Shown here piece after piece: positions 53,399 to 62,344 of a stretch of 64,000 nt of DNA. Within the stretch, counting starts at the first letter, position 1. Each line of letters opens with the position of its first letter. Origin of the DNA: Promicromonospora panici (lineage in GTDB: Bacteria; Actinomycetota; Actinomycetes; Actinomycetales; Cellulomonadaceae). The stretch covers positions 123,117-187,116 of the forward strand of contig NZ_UWYY01000016.1 of assembly GCF_900608595.1 (NCBI RefSeq), given 5' to 3'. The notes beneath the pieces are model-generated. The model saw nothing but the letters and a program-made list of their open reading frames with translations. It made no database searches and was not told the origin of the DNA. Both the position numbers and the translations under genes were made by a program.

Positions 53399-53540
53399 GA
53401 CCCTCAGGTGCGCGCGGAGCACCTGGAGAATGGGCAACGATCGGAGACGACCGTCACGCTCTGCGAACCATGTCGCAGGACGGGCCTCCAGGACACCAAA
53501 GTGTCGGGTTTCTGTCGGGGAGTTCAGATCTCGGGGCCGT

Positions 53541-53575
53541 TCTGGCCTGGCGAACCAGAGGCTCGCCAGGCCAGA
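53541..53575 (-). terminator. Terminator of tRNA-Pro
   Basis: 13-bp arms TCTGGCCTGGCGA (53541-53553) and complement (53563-53575), just past the tRNA 3' end on the minus strand. Confidence 0.75.
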
Positions 53576-53581
53576 TATATG

Positions 53582-53655
53582 TCGGGCTGACTGGATTCGA
53601 ACCAGCGACCCTCTGCTCCCAAAGCAGATGCGCTACCAAGCTGCGCCACAGCCCG
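53582..53655 (-). tRNA. tRNA-Pro (TGG)
   Basis: 74 nt. Acceptor arms CGGGCTG/CAGCCCG, anticodon stem TCTGC/GCAGA with loop TTTGGGA (anticodon TGG), and TTCGAAT loop. No encoded CCA. The excisionase and broken integrase lie on its 3' side, so it was probably the attachment site of the element. Confidence 0.95.
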
Positions 53656-53702
53656 TCGTCCACGGACAACGTACTTCCGTGCCACCCGCACGAACACCCG
53701 TA

Positions 53703-53737
53703 CGCGCGTGGAACAGATCGTAACGGATCCACGCGCG
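53703..53737 (-). terminator. Terminator after first PAS-ANTAR gene
   Basis: 10-bp arms CGCGCGTGGA (53703-53712) and complement (53728-53737), 54 bases beyond the stop. Confidence 0.6.
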
Positions 53738-53791
53738 CAGGTCCGGCTCATTCCGTCCGGACAGCCGAGAGACCTCCATGGCCGCCCGGCG

Positions 53792-54490
53792 TCAGAGATC
53801 GCTCGGCAGAACCGGGTCCGCGAGGAACTTCTCGATCGCCTCACTGGTCGGGACCACCGTGACGTCCGACCCGGAGAACAGGTGCACCAGCGAGTAGGCG
53901 ATGTCCCGGACGGCGACGTTCGACCGGTTGGACGCCTCGCGCAGCACGCCCATCGCAGTTTCCTCGTCGATGCCGTAGACCACCATGAGCACACCCTTGG
54001 CCTGCTCGATGCCCGACCACTGCTCGGCCGAGGCCTTAATCGAGGCCGTCGCCTCACGCGCCGCGGCCTCGCGCTGCACCTCCGTGACGTCGATGAAGTA
54101 CCCGAACAGCTCCGTCACGCGGCCCGTCGCGAAGGCGCGGCGCCCCTGACCGGTCACGGCAAGGGTGCGGGTCCTGCCCTGGGCGTCCACGATGCGGTGC
54201 ACGGAGCTGAACGGCTCACCGGTCTCGGCTGCGCGCCGCAGGACGCCGTCGACCCGGTCGCGGTCGTCGGGGTGCTTGTGCGACAGGATCAGTGGCGTCG
54301 TCGGCACGATCTCGCCCGGCTCGAAACCGTGCATCTCGTACACCTCGTCGGACCACTCCCAGGTGCCTGCCGCCAGGTCGAGCTGGTACCGCCCGACCGG
54401 CGGCTTGGCGCCCGAGGCGAGTGCCTGCTCGAGCCTGTTCTCCAGCGATGGTTGGCCGGCCGAGCGGTCGGCCGAGGGTGCAGTGGTCAC
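53792..54490 (-). CDS. PAS-ANTAR RNA-binding regulator
   Basis: 232 residues from a GTG behind GAGG. A PAS_3-type sensor domain (WEWSDEVYEMHGFEPGEIVPTT, DVTEVQREAA) precedes an ANTAR domain (IEQAKGVLMVVYGIDEETAMGVLREASNRSNVAVRDIA). ANTAR proteins bind paired hexanucleotide-loop hairpins in nascent RNA and prevent termination. It has a close paralogue directly upstream. Confidence 0.9.
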   Translation of the reverse strand: MTTAPSADRSAGQPSLENRLEQALASGAKPPVGRYQLDLAAGTWEWSDEVYEMHGFEPGEIVPTTPLILSHKHPDDRDRVDGVLRRAAETGEPFSSVHRIVDAQGRTRTLAVTGQGRRAFATGRVTELFGYFIDVTEVQREAAAREATASIKASAEQWSGIEQAKGVLMVVYGIDEETAMGVLREASNRSNVAVRDIAYSLVHLFSGSDVTVVPTSEAIEKFLADPVLPSDL

Positions 54491-54585
54491 GAGGTCCTCT
54501 GGGGGGCTAGATCGTGCGGCCGATGCCCTCGCGAGGGCACAGGACCTGGAAGGCCAGACTAACGCGCGGCCGGCGGCCCGTGACG

Positions 54586-54620
54586 GAGCCAGGCCGCGCC
54601 GGGCGGGCACGGCCTGGCTC
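54586..54620 (-). terminator. Terminator between the PAS-ANTAR genes
   Basis: 10-bp arms GAGCCAGGCC (54586-54595) and complement (54611-54620), 15 bases past the second gene's stop. It separates the paralogues into two units. Confidence 0.65.
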
Positions 54621-54634
54621 CTGGTGGGCGGGGA

Positions 54635-55285
54635 TCAGGGCCGAGGCGCTCCCGGCGTCGGCACGCCCAGGGCCTCGGCGACGTCCGCCGCGGAACCGCC
54701 GGTGGGGGCGAGCCCGACGATCCGGCGTGCGACGTCGCGCACCGCGACGTTCGTGTGGTTGGAGGTGGTGCGCAGCCGCTCGAACGCCTCTTCGACGTCG
54801 ATGCCCAGGGCGAACGCGACGATGCCCTTCGCCTGTTCGATGGGGGCGCGGCTAGCGGCCGACGCTCGGATGGACGCCGACGCCGCCATGCCGGCCCGTG
54901 TCTCGACCGCGCTGGTGACGTCGACGAAGTAACCCACGAGCTCGCACACCCGGCTGGTCTCGGCATCGCGTCGGCCTTCCCCGACGACCGTCAGCGTCCG
55001 CTCCCGGCCACGAGCATCCATGATGCGATGGACGCTGCTGAACGGCTCGCCCGTCACCGCGGCGCCCTGGAACATCCGCGACACGCGGGCACGGTCGTCC
55101 GGGTGCTTGTGCGCCAGGACGAGTGTCGTGGTCGGCACCACGTCACCAGGCTCGAAGCCGTGGATCTGGAACGTCTCGTCGGACCACCACCACCGCTGCG
55201 TGACCACCCCGTACCGGTAACGCCCGGTGAGCTGGTTGGTGCCAGGCGTGAGGGCACGCTCGGTGTTCGTCGATTCTGCAGTCAT
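54635..55285 (-). CDS. PAS-ANTAR RNA-binding regulator, paralogue
   Basis: 216 residues with the same order: PAS (WWWSDETFQIHGFEPGDVVPTT) then ANTAR (IEQAKGIVAFALGIDVEEAFERLRTTSNHTNVAVRDVA). It aligns with the other copy throughout, so this is a tandem duplication with divergence. The last residues, SAADVAEALGVPTPGAP, differ from the paralogue. Confidence 0.9.
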   Translation of the reverse strand: MTAESTNTERALTPGTNQLTGRYRYGVVTQRWWWSDETFQIHGFEPGDVVPTTTLVLAHKHPDDRARVSRMFQGAAVTGEPFSSVHRIMDARGRERTLTVVGEGRRDAETSRVCELVGYFVDVTSAVETRAGMAASASIRASAASRAPIEQAKGIVAFALGIDVEEAFERLRTTSNHTNVAVRDVARRIVGLAPTGGSAADVAEALGVPTPGAPRP

Positions 55286-55417
55286 GCGGCAGCCTTCCTC
55301 GTCGCTACCCGCGTCGATGAGCCGCTGCCTGACTCCCCCTGACCGTAACGTCGAAGTGGCCCCACCGAAAGCCCTGCGGTGAATTCCTCTTCCTGCGGGT
55401 CCAGGCCGCTTCGCGGG

Positions 55418-56458
55418 CTACCCGTCGCCCAGCGTCGAAGCCCGCACGACCAGCCGCGGGGCGAGCCGTTCGACCCCGTGCGCCGGCTCCCCCTCGATCG
55501 CCGCGATCAGCAGCTCTGCCGCGCGCTGCCCCAACCGCTCGAGCCGCATGTCGACGGTGGTCAGCGGCGGCCGGCTCGCCAGCGACATGACCTGCCAGTC
55601 GTCGTAGCCGGTCACGGCGACGTCGTCGGGCACGCGCAGGCCGCGCTCCCGGAGGCGGTCGCAGCCGCCGCGCGCGAGCTGGTCGGAGGCGAAGACGATG
55701 GCGTCCACGCCGGCCGCTCCCCCGACGCGTTCCCCCGGCCCGGCCCCAGCGTCCCGACCGAGCACCGCATCAACCGCCCGCCGCCCCCACTGCTCCGACC
55801 AGTCCCCGTACAGCGGGGGCCCGACCAGCTCCAGCCCGCGGGCGGCCAGCTCCGCCACCAGCGTGTCGTGCCGCACCACGGACGCCGCTTGCTCCGCGCG
55901 CCCGCCCACATACGCGATCCGACGGCGGCCCAGCCCGACGAGGTGCTCGACCAGCAGCCGCATGCCGTCGGCGTCGTCGGGCACCACCGAGGCGTCGTCA
56001 GGATCTACGGACGGCGCGAACGCGTACACCACCGGCATCGGCACGCGGATCGGCTCGCGCGGCTCGGTGGTGCGGCCGGTGACGATGATCCCGTCGACCC
56101 GCCGGGCCACGAGGGTGCGCACGTGGTGCTGCTCGCGCACGGGGTCGTGGCGGGCGGTGGCGAGCAGTGCCGACAGCTCGCCACCGACCAGCGCGTTCTC
56201 CGCCCCGAGCACCACGGGCAGCGAGAACCGGCCGGCAGAGTCGGTGCTCAGCAGGCCCACCGTGAAGCTGCGCCGCGCCGACAGGGAGCGTGCGCTGGCG
56301 TCGGGTACGAAGCCGAGCCGTTCCGCCGCCTCCCGGACCTTCACCCGCGTGCTTTCCCGCAGGGACCCGGTCCCGTTCAGCGCCTTGGACACCGTGCTCG
56401 GCGCGACCCCCGCGAGCGCCGCCACGTCGGTGATCCGCACAACCGGTCCCCGCTCCAT
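55418..56458 (-). CDS. LacI-family repressor of the arabinofuranosidase operon
   Basis: 346 residues from the ATG at 56456-56458. HTH VRITDVAALAGVAPSTVSKAL at 7-27; effector domain ending VTGYDDWQVMSLASRPPLTTV. It is divergent from the GH127 operon, with an 18-bp palindromic operator in the gap. A longer reading to 56596 lacks support. Inducer probably L-arabinose or an arabino-oligosaccharide (inference). Confidence 0.9.
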   Translation of the reverse strand: MERGPVVRITDVAALAGVAPSTVSKALNGTGSLRESTRVKVREAAERLGFVPDASARSLSARRSFTVGLLSTDSAGRFSLPVVLGAENALVGGELSALLATARHDPVREQHHVRTLVARRVDGIIVTGRTTEPREPIRVPMPVVYAFAPSVDPDDASVVPDDADGMRLLVEHLVGLGRRRIAYVGGRAEQAASVVRHDTLVAELAARGLELVGPPLYGDWSEQWGRRAVDAVLGRDAGAGPGERVGGAAGVDAIVFASDQLARGGCDRLRERGLRVPDDVAVTGYDDWQVMSLASRPPLTTVDMRLERLGQRAAELLIAAIEGEPAHGVERLAPRLVVRASTLGDG

Positions 56459-56632
56459 CACGCACCGACCTTCCTGGTCCCGTTTCCGCCTGCGCCGTTT
56501 CCCCAGACGCCAGCCGCCGTACCACCCAGGCCCGGCGAGGTGAGCGCCATCGTACCTCTCCACGCAGTTCAGCACTCGGTTCTCGATCAGTTTCACCCAG
56601 ACCTTTGACGTCCGCAGGGTCGGTCCGTACCT

Positions 56633-56650
56633 TAGGAAATCGGATTCCTA
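56633..56650. promoter_or_regulatory. LacI-type operator of the GH127 operon
   Basis: TAGGAAATCGGATTCCTA, a CG-centred imperfect palindrome, 24 bases before the GH127 start, in the position of a blocked promoter. Confidence 0.65.
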
Positions 56651-56674
56651 GTTTCCGTCTCGAAGGAGAGATTG

Positions 56675-58603
56675 ATGACGACCGTGACCTCCAGCGGCAC
56701 CACGCGGGGACCCGCCGAGCCCTCCGGCGACGCCCGGGTCCTGCTGCGGCCGCTCGCCGTCGGGCAGGTCACCATCGACGCGGGACTGTGGCGCCGCACC
56801 GCCGACGTCAACCGGTCGGCCGCGATTCCCGAGGGCCTGGAGCAGCTCGAGAAGGCCGGGAACCTGCGGAACCTGGAGATCGCCGCCGGGAAGGCGGAAG
56901 GCGAGGCGATCGGCCCGATCTTCGCGGACTCCGACGTCCACAAGTGGCTCGAAGCGGCCGCCTGGGAGTACGCCCGCGAGCCCGACCAACAGCTCCTGAA
57001 CGACCAGCTCCGGATCACCGCGCTGCTCGCCGCCGCGCAGGCCGACGACGGCTACCTCGACTCCGTGCCGATGCTCCGGAACGTGCCCCGGTACAGCGAC
57101 CTGCCCTGGAGCCACGAGCTCTACTGCGCCGGCCACCTGTTCCAGGCGGCGGTCGCCCAGGTGCGCGGGACGGGCCGACGTGAGCTGCTCGACGTCGCCG
57201 TCCGGCTCGCCGACCACCTCGTCGCCACCTTCGGCGACGGCGACGGCCAGCTGCGCGAGGTCGACGGCCACCCCGTGGTCGAGATGGGCCTGGTCGAGCT
57301 GTTCCGGGAGACGGGCACGCGGGCGTACCTGGACCTGGCGCGGTGGTTCGTCGAGGCGCGCGGCACCGGCATCATCGAGGGCCACGGCAAGGAGCCGACC
57401 TACTTCTCCGACCGCGTACCCGTGCGCGAGGCGACCACCGTCGAGGGCCATGCCGTGCGCGCGGTGTACCTCGGGGCTGGCGCGGCCGACGTCGCCATCG
57501 AGACCGGCGACGCCGAGCTCCTCGCCGCACTCGACACCCAGTACCGCTCCATGGAGCGCGAGAAGCAGTACGTCACGGGCGGGCTCGGCGCGCGCTGGGA
57601 GGGCGAGGCGTTCGGCGACCCGTACGAGCTGCCCACCGACCGCGGCTACGCCGAGACGTGCGCGGCGATCGGCGGCGTGCAGTGGGCGTGGCGCATGCTC
57701 CTGGCCACGGGCGAGGCCCGGTACGCCGACCAGATCGAGCGGATGCTCTACAACGGGTTCCTGGCCGGCGTATCGCTCGGCGGGACCGAGTACTTCTACG
57801 TGAACCCCCTGCAGCTGCGCAGCGACGCCCACGCCGACGAGAACCGCAGCCCCACGCACGGCCGCCGCACCTGGTTCGACTGCGCCTGCTGCCCGCCGAA
57901 CATCATGCGCACGGTCTCCAGCCTCACCGGTTACCTGGCCACTGCCGACGGGCCGAGCCTGCAGCTCCACCAGTACGCGCCCGGCACGATCACGGTCCAG
58001 CTCGCCGGCGGCACGCTGCGCCTGCGCGTGGAGACCCGCTACCCCGACGAGGGCCGCATCGCCCTGCACATCGAGGAGGCGCCTGACGCCGAGGCCACCC
58101 TCGCGCTGCGGATCCCCGCCTGGGCCGATGGCGCCACGCTCGACGGCGCTTCGGTCGCCGCCGGCTCCTACACCCGCGCCACACGCCGGTTCGCGGCGGG
58201 CGACACGGTGGTCCTGGACCTGCCGATGACGCCGCGCCTCACCGTCGCCGACCCCCGGGTCGACGCCGTCCGCGGCAGTGTCGCGATCGAGCGCGGGCCG
58301 CTGGTCTACGCGCTGGAGCAGCCCGACCAGGAGGACGGCGCGATCGTCGACGACCTGCGGATCGACGTCGCCGCTCCGCTGTCCGACGAGTTCCGGCCCG
58401 ACCTGCTGGGCGGCGTGACCGTGGTGCGGGCCCGCGGCGCGGTCGCCCCGGGGCCGGACCCGGACGCCGTCGCGCCGTACGGGCCCGCATCATCGGCGTC
58501 GGCCACTGAAGCGACGCGCGAGGTGACGCTGACCGCCGTGCCGTACTACGCGTGGGCCAACCGCGGCCCGCAGCCCATGCGGGTGTGGGTGCCCGTGCTC
58601 TGA
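56675..58603 (+). CDS. Beta-L-arabinofuranosidase, GH127
   Basis: 642 residues, no signal peptide. An (alpha/alpha)6 barrel and C-terminal beta domains. The zinc-thiolate site is visible: WEGEAFGDPYELPTDRGYAETCAAIG with Glu and Cys, and WFDCACCPPNIMR supplying the further cysteines, one of which is the nucleophile in HypBA1. GAAGGAGAG precedes the ATG. The family removes beta-1,2-arabinofuranose from hydroxyproline-linked plant glycoproteins and pectin side chains. The transporter genes follow in the same operon. Confidence 0.92.
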   Translation: MTTVTSSGTTRGPAEPSGDARVLLRPLAVGQVTIDAGLWRRTADVNRSAAIPEGLEQLEKAGNLRNLEIAAGKAEGEAIGPIFADSDVHKWLEAAAWEYAREPDQQLLNDQLRITALLAAAQADDGYLDSVPMLRNVPRYSDLPWSHELYCAGHLFQAAVAQVRGTGRRELLDVAVRLADHLVATFGDGDGQLREVDGHPVVEMGLVELFRETGTRAYLDLARWFVEARGTGIIEGHGKEPTYFSDRVPVREATTVEGHAVRAVYLGAGAADVAIETGDAELLAALDTQYRSMEREKQYVTGGLGARWEGEAFGDPYELPTDRGYAETCAAIGGVQWAWRMLLATGEARYADQIERMLYNGFLAGVSLGGTEYFYVNPLQLRSDAHADENRSPTHGRRTWFDCACCPPNIMRTVSSLTGYLATADGPSLQLHQYAPGTITVQLAGGTLRLRVETRYPDEGRIALHIEEAPDAEATLALRIPAWADGATLDGASVAAGSYTRATRRFAAGDTVVLDLPMTPRLTVADPRVDAVRGSVAIERGPLVYALEQPDQEDGAIVDDLRIDVAAPLSDEFRPDLLGGVTVVRARGAVAPGPDPDAVAPYGPASSASATEATREVTLTAVPYYAWANRGPQPMRVWVPVL

Positions 58604-58633
58604 CCGCCCCAGAAGCGCAAGGAGAGGAGAGCA

Positions 58634-59947
58634 ATGGAGCTCACCAGACGCCAGCTGTTCACGCTGGCCGGCGCGGCGACGGCGTCCGCCGCGCTGGCCG
58701 GCTGCGGCGGCACGCTGCGCCCGGCGAACATCGAGGCCGCAGGCTTCGGCGAGAACGCGAGCGGGACGCTCAACCTGTGGTGCCGATCGGACACGGTGAA
58801 CGGCACCCAGGCAGTCGTCGACGCGTTCCACCAGGCCCAGAACCGGATCCGGGTGTCGCTCACGCCCATCCAGAACAGGCAGTACGTCACGAAGCTCGCC
58901 ACGGCGATCCGCGGCGGGCGGGTGCCCGACGTCGTCGACATCGACGACATCTACTCGACCCTGTTCGCCTATCGCGACGCGTTCACCGACCTCACGCCGC
59001 TCATCGAGCAGCTCGGCATCGGCGACGCGCTGAGCCCGGGCCACCTCGCGCTCAGCACCAAGGACGGACGCCGGTACGGCCTGCCGTTCATCGGCGACTT
59101 CTCGGTGCTGTTCTGCAACACGGAGCTGTTCGAGCGGGCGGGACTCGATGTCGAGGAACACACCGCGGACTTCGCCGGGATCCTGGAGGCGGCCCGGGCC
59201 ATCACCGGCCTGGGGGACGACGTCTACGGCTGGTCGTTCCCGGGCAACTCCTCGGGCGCGCTGGGCTTCACCGTCCAGCCGCACGTGTGGGCCACCGGCC
59301 GCGACCTGATCTCGGGCGACGTCGGCAACCAGCGCGGGGACGTGGTGGGCAACGACGCGCTGCGCCGCACGCTGGACTTCGCGCGCACGCTCTGGAGCGA
59401 GGACCTCGTGCCGCCGGGCAGCTTCGCCGACGACGCCTCCCGCTGGTCGGCGGACTACGTGGCCGGACGGCTGGGCATGTTCCCCGCCTCCTTCGGCGTC
59501 GTCGTGCCGAACGCGGACCAGGAACTGCTGGACCGCACGCGGGTAGTCCTGCTGCCCGGCCCCGACGGCGGGCGCGCGTTCTTCGACGGCGGGGACAACC
59601 TGTGCATGCCGAACGGCGCGCGCAACCCCTCGGCGGCGTGGGAGTTCATGAAGTTCGCCGTCGCCGTCCAGCAGCAGTCGCGAATGCCGGAGGGCTTCTA
59701 CTCCCCCGTCCGGTCCGACGTCGTCACGCCGCAGTTCGCGGAGAGCTACCCGTTCGTGGTGCCTCCGCTCGAGTCGCTCGACGTCGGCTACGCGCCCACG
59801 ACTCTCGCCTACAACCTGATCTACAACCAGCAGGACGGGCCGTGGCTGCGCATGTTCCGCCAGGCTGTCTTCGACGGGGAGGTCGATGCCGCCATGCAGG
59901 AGGCCCAGTCCACGTACGACCGCATCCTGAGGCAGGCCCAGGCATGA
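58634..59947 (+). CDS. CUT1 sugar-binding lipoprotein
   Basis: 437 residues. The N-terminus MELTRRQLFTLAGAATASAALAGCGG combines a twin-arginine-like TRRQLF motif with a lipobox LAGC, so it may be exported folded by Tat before lipidation. The body is a family 1 solute-binding protein. AAGGAGAGG lies before the ATG. It follows GH127 by 30 bases and overlaps the first permease start. Likely ligand: arabinofuranosyl oligosaccharide (inference). Confidence 0.9.
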   Translation: MELTRRQLFTLAGAATASAALAGCGGTLRPANIEAAGFGENASGTLNLWCRSDTVNGTQAVVDAFHQAQNRIRVSLTPIQNRQYVTKLATAIRGGRVPDVVDIDDIYSTLFAYRDAFTDLTPLIEQLGIGDALSPGHLALSTKDGRRYGLPFIGDFSVLFCNTELFERAGLDVEEHTADFAGILEAARAITGLGDDVYGWSFPGNSSGALGFTVQPHVWATGRDLISGDVGNQRGDVVGNDALRRTLDFARTLWSEDLVPPGSFADDASRWSADYVAGRLGMFPASFGVVVPNADQELLDRTRVVLLPGPDGGRAFFDGGDNLCMPNGARNPSAAWEFMKFAVAVQQQSRMPEGFYSPVRSDVVTPQFAESYPFVVPPLESLDVGYAPTTLAYNLIYNQQDGPWLRMFRQAVFDGEVDAAMQEAQSTYDRILRQAQA

Positions 59948-60816
59948 GCACACTCACGCATCCCCGGCGCACCGGCCTGGCGCTCATCACGCCGGCGGTC
60001 GCGCTCGTCGTCGTCTTCGTGTTCGTGCCGCTCGTCGTGGCGGTCTACATCTCGCTGACCAACTTCCCGCTGATCGGCTCCTACCGCTTCATCGGGTTCG
60101 ACAACTACGCGTCCGTGCTCACCGACCCGACCTTCTGGGACGCGCTGGCCTACACGCTTCTGTACACCGCGATCGTCACGCTGCCGATCCTGCTGCTCGG
60201 GTACTCGCTCGCCGTGCTCGTGCGGTCCAACCGCCGGGGCGCGACGCTGCTGCGCACCATCTTCTTCGTGCCGTTCGTCATCGGCCTGACCACGCTGAGC
60301 TTCCTCATGCTGCTGGAGGCGCAGCCCAACAGCGGCATGGTCAACGTGGTGCTCAAGGGGCTCGGGATCACCGACGGGACGACGGCATGGCTCGTCGACG
60401 GGCCGCTGGCCACCGGTCTGCTGTGCGTCATGGTCGTGTGGGGCGCGTCAGGCCTGACGATGGTGCTGCTCATGTCCGGCATGCAGGGCATCCCGCGCGA
60501 GGTCTACGAGTCGGCGGAGATGGACGGCGCGTCGTGGTGGCAGCGGGAGGTGTCGATCACCGTGCCGATGCTGCGCCGGACGATCGCGATGACCGTGATC
60601 CTGTCGGTCATCGGGTCGTTCCTCGCGTTCACACAGTTCTACATCCTGACCCAGGGCGGGCCGGGTTCGGACACGACGACGATCGTCATGGCGATCTACC
60701 GGCGGGCGTTCGTTCAGCTGCAGCTCGGCGCCGCGACGGCGATGTCGCTCGTGCTGGTCGTCATCACCGGTCTGGTCACCGCGGCCCAGTTCTGGCTGCT
60801 GCGGGAGAGGAGCTGA
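59944..60816 (+). CDS. CUT1 ABC transporter permease (MalF type)
   Basis: 290 residues, six membrane segments. EAA loop VYESAEMDGASWWQREVSITVP keeps the Gly, with Ala-Ser changes. The ATG sits in an ATGA overlap with the binding-protein stop. Confidence 0.92.
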   Translation: MSTLTHPRRTGLALITPAVALVVVFVFVPLVVAVYISLTNFPLIGSYRFIGFDNYASVLTDPTFWDALAYTLLYTAIVTLPILLLGYSLAVLVRSNRRGATLLRTIFFVPFVIGLTTLSFLMLLEAQPNSGMVNVVLKGLGITDGTTAWLVDGPLATGLLCVMVVWGASGLTMVLLMSGMQGIPREVYESAEMDGASWWQREVSITVPMLRRTIAMTVILSVIGSFLAFTQFYILTQGGPGSDTTTIVMAIYRRAFVQLQLGAATAMSLVLVVITGLVTAAQFWLLRERS

Positions 60817-60817
60817 C

Positions 60818-61744
60818 ATGGTTGCCGTTACTGAGGCCGGTGTATCGCGGGGCGCCGCTGTTCGACGTCGTCCTTCCTTCCCCGCGGCTGTGCCCGGGGG
60901 CGGCGGGCCGGAGCGGGATTCCCGGGCCAAGCGCACGCTCTACGTTCTGGGCGGGACCCTAGCCGCACTGGTGTTCCTCGTGCCGCTCGTGATCGCATTC
61001 GTGCGGGCGGGGCAGCCGGGCGACGTCATCGTCGCCGCCCCGGACTCGCGGTTCTTCGAGCTGTCGTGGGTCAACTTCCAGGCGGTGGTCAACCAGCCGG
61101 AGGTGTGGCGCGGCATCCTGAACTCGGTGATCGTCTCGGTCTCGACGGCAGTGCTCACCGCGGTGCTCGCGACGCTGGCCGGGTACGGGTTCGCCAAGTT
61201 CCCGTTCAAGGGGCGGGCGGTGCTGTTCGGGCTGGTGCTGGTCACGCTCATGGTGCCGTTCCAGGCGATCCTCACGCCGCTCTACCTGCAGATGAACGTC
61301 ATGGGGCTCACGGACAGTCTGTTCGGCCTCGTGCTCTTCTACACGACGGTGAACCTGCCGTTCGGCATCTTCGTCATGCGCAACACGTTCGCGGCGGTGC
61401 CTGGTGAGCTCGAGGACTCCGCGCATGTGGACGGCGCCGGGACGCTGCGGATCCTGGTCTCCGTGCTGCGGCCTCTCGTCGTGCCGGGGACGGCGACCGC
61501 CGCGCTGTACGCGTTCCTGGCGTCGTGGACGGAGTTCCTCGGGGCGCTGACGTTTCTGACCGATCAGAACCTGTACACGCTGCCGGTGTCGCTGGTGAAC
61601 CTGCAGCAGGGGGCGTACGGGCAGGTGAACTTCGGGCTGCTGGCGGCTGGGTCGGTGATCGCGATGATCCCGTGCGTGATCCTGTACGTGGCGCTTCAGC
61701 GGTACTACGTGGCGGGGCTGGCTTCGGGTTCGGTGAAGGGGTGA
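60818..61744 (+). CDS. CUT1 ABC transporter permease (MalG type)
   Basis: 308 residues with a long cytoplasmic N-terminus and six membrane segments; EAA loop LEDSAHVDGAGTLRILVSVLRP. It starts one base after the first permease stop. Again no ATPase is encoded nearby. 61745-61777 holds a GGGTGCGGGCTC repeat but no clear terminator. Confidence 0.92.
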   Translation: MVAVTEAGVSRGAAVRRRPSFPAAVPGGGGPERDSRAKRTLYVLGGTLAALVFLVPLVIAFVRAGQPGDVIVAAPDSRFFELSWVNFQAVVNQPEVWRGILNSVIVSVSTAVLTAVLATLAGYGFAKFPFKGRAVLFGLVLVTLMVPFQAILTPLYLQMNVMGLTDSLFGLVLFYTTVNLPFGIFVMRNTFAAVPGELEDSAHVDGAGTLRILVSVLRPLVVPGTATAALYAFLASWTEFLGALTFLTDQNLYTLPVSLVNLQQGAYGQVNFGLLAAGSVIAMIPCVILYVALQRYYVAGLASGSVKG

Positions 61745-61777
61745 GCGGGCCTGGGGGTGCGGGCTCTGGGTGCGGGC

Positions 61778-62284
61778 TCAGGGGCGCGCGGGCTCGCCGG
61801 TCCCCGATCCGAGCCTGAGCAGGGCCTCGCCGTCGAGCCGGTGGGTCTCCCACTCGCTCTTCGGGACGGACCCGAGCGACCGGTAGAACGCGATCGACGG
61901 CTCGTTCCAGGTCAGGACGCACCACTCGAGCCGGCGCCAGTCCCGCTCGACACAGATCTCGGCGAGCCGCGTCAGCAGTGCCTTGCCTCCTCCGACGCCC
62001 CGGTGGGCCGGGTCGACGAAGAGGTCCTCAAGCCAGATCCCGTTGCGGCCGGTCCAGGTCGAGAACGTGACGTACCAGAGCGCCAGGCCGATGACGGCGC
62101 CGTCGTGCTCGGCAACGAGGGCGTGGGTCGTCGGTGTTCCCTCGGCGGGGAAGAGCGCCCTCGCGAAGTCGTCCGCGGTTGCTTCGACGGCGTCGGGCTC
62201 GCGCTCGTAGTCGGCGAGAGCCTGGACGAGGCGCAGGATGTCAGGCACGTCGGCCGGGAGGGCATCACGGATCACGAGGGTCAC
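61778..62284 (-). CDS. GNAT-family N-acetyltransferase
   Basis: 168 residues from the GTG at 62282-62284 (185 if a GTG... at 62335 is used). Acetyl-CoA loop DPAHRGVGGGKALLTRLAE, then WCVLTWNEPSIAFYRSLG and EWETHRLDGEALLRL, typical of diamine/thialysine acetyltransferases (SSAT-like). Convergent with the permease gene. Substrate probably a polyamine or amino acid. Confidence 0.85.
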   Translation of the reverse strand: MTLVIRDALPADVPDILRLVQALADYEREPDAVEATADDFARALFPAEGTPTTHALVAEHDGAVIGLALWYVTFSTWTGRNGIWLEDLFVDPAHRGVGGGKALLTRLAEICVERDWRRLEWCVLTWNEPSIAFYRSLGSVPKSEWETHRLDGEALLRLGSGTGEPARP

Positions 62285-62344
62285 GGACGTGAGCGTAAGC
62301 GACGATGCGTGGCGGCTCGATCCCGTATCTGACATCCTGCAGCG

